A DNA stretch of 54,988 nucleotides. Source: Bacteroidaceae bacterium. GTDB taxonomy: Bacteria; Bacteroidota; Bacteroidia; Bacteroidales; Bacteroidaceae. The position numbers were made by a program, and so were the translations under genes. Location of the stretch: contig JAKSIX010000008.1 in NCBI GenBank assembly GCA_024398595.1, positions 1 to 54,988 of the forward strand, given 5' to 3'. Shown here piece after piece: positions 54,729-54,988 of the stretch (position 1 is the stretch's first letter; each line of letters opens with the position of its first letter). The notes beneath the pieces are model-generated. The model was not told where the DNA came from. It was given only the letters and a program-made list of their open reading frames with translations, and did not search any database.

Positions 54729-54988
54729 TTAGAATACTAAGTTTTCCATTTTGCTTGCGATGTCACCAGCTTTGTTAGCTAGGTTTCCCTGTTTGTTGGC
54801 CAGGTCACCCATCTTGCTAGCCAATCCACCCATCTTGCCAGCCAACTCGCCCTGCTTGCCAGCCAATTCACCCTGCTTGCCAGCCAATTCGCCCTGCTTG
54901 CCAGCCAATTCGCCCTGCTTGCCAGCTAACTCACCCTGCTTGCCAGCCAACTCGCCCTGCTTGCCAGCCAACTCACCCTGCTTGCCAG
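54729..54988 (-). CDS. Heptad-repeat protein (AGKQGEL repeats), 5' partial
   Basis: The frame is open to the window edge, so only the C-terminal part (about 86 codons) is visible; a TTG at 54971 is not a credible start. It consists of about twelve seven-residue repeats: seven near-identical AGKQGEL units, then diverged ones (AGKMGGL, ASKMGDL, ANKQGNL, ANKAGDI), ending ASKMENLVF. Period-seven placement of Leu and Ala suggests a long amphipathic helix or coiled coil, with alternating Lys and Glu. I cannot name a family. It lies 20 bases upstream of the gluzincin-like gene and may share its transcript. Confidence 0.6.
   Translation of the reverse strand, partial: GKQGELAGKQGELAGKQGELAGKQGELAGKQGELAGKQGELAGKQGELAGKMGGLASKMGDLANKQGNLANKAGDIASKMENLVF
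54775..54988. repeat. 21-bp minisatellite, running off the right edge
   Basis: On the plus strand the unit is CCCTGCTTGCCAGCCAAYTCR. Copies near the window edge (about 54850-54988) differ by one or two bases, mostly at synonymous positions; copies towards 54775 are diverged. The unit is a multiple of three, so copy-number change lengthens or shortens the encoded helix without a frameshift. Confidence 0.85.

Noticed and set aside
54775-54988. Right-edge repeats as a CRISPR array
   Set aside because: The 21-bp units are contiguous with no spacers and keep one open reading frame.

Overview
The window is chromosomal DNA of a Bacteroidales bacterium. This rests on recurrent TAnnTTTG (-7) promoter elements, the absence of obvious Shine-Dalgarno sequences, a PorZ-type component of the type IX secretion system (T9SS), a DUF4294 protein, a helix-hairpin-helix outer-membrane barrel protein and a YitT-leuS-rdgB neighbourhood. 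The family cannot be fixed; a T9SS-bearing group (Prevotella, Porphyromonas, Parabacteroides or Muribaculaceae-like) fits better than Bacteroides proper. I see no rRNA, tRNA, CRISPR array or insertion sequence. Genes are tightly packed, often with 4-base ATGA overlaps.

Left third (1-18.9 kb): surface glycan and envelope genes. After the tail of an Rpn-like nuclease come a PAP2 phosphatase and an LpxL-like acyltransferase (lipid A remodelling). Next is a translationally coupled cassette: ATP-grasp ligase, polyprenyl-phosphate glycosyltransferase, sugar epimerase, two half-size SMR transporters and a WecE-like aminotransferase. It lies divergent to a large polytopic membrane protein. Together these look like an undecaprenyl-phosphate-sugar synthesis, flipping and transfer system. 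A nonulosonic (pseudaminic-type) acid locus follows: pseB, pseC, aldo/keto reductase, SpsF-like cytidylyltransferase, class III aminotransferase, a pseG-pseH fusion, an antisense FemAB-like gene, pseI, and a divergent Kdo-transferase-like gene coupled to fdtA.

Middle (18.9-35.3 kb): mutS and a GltS-type symporter, a GH9 glycanase, and a secreted metallophosphoesterase with a perfect 422-bp internal duplication. Then leuS, a YitT-family membrane protein, rdgB and porZ.

Origin-like region (35.3-35.8 kb): a 445-bp AT-rich gap with two perfect and several one-mismatch TTATCAACA DnaA-box-like sites. Thirteen kilobases further on, between mnmG and apt, lies a perfect parS site. Hand counts suggest that base skew of plus-strand genes changes from C/A-rich to G/T-rich across this region. 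I read this as the replication-origin domain.

Right third (35.8-55 kb): mainly housekeeping genes: trmH-type methyltransferase, DUF4294, HhH barrel protein, lgt, ychF, polA (proofreading motifs degenerate), a polyprenyl synthase, and the mnmG-apt-uvrC-dtd-deoC run. At the right edge are fdtB (partner of the distant fdtA), a gluzincin/propeller/barrel protein, and the end of a gene made of 21-bp (heptad) tandem repeats that runs off the window.
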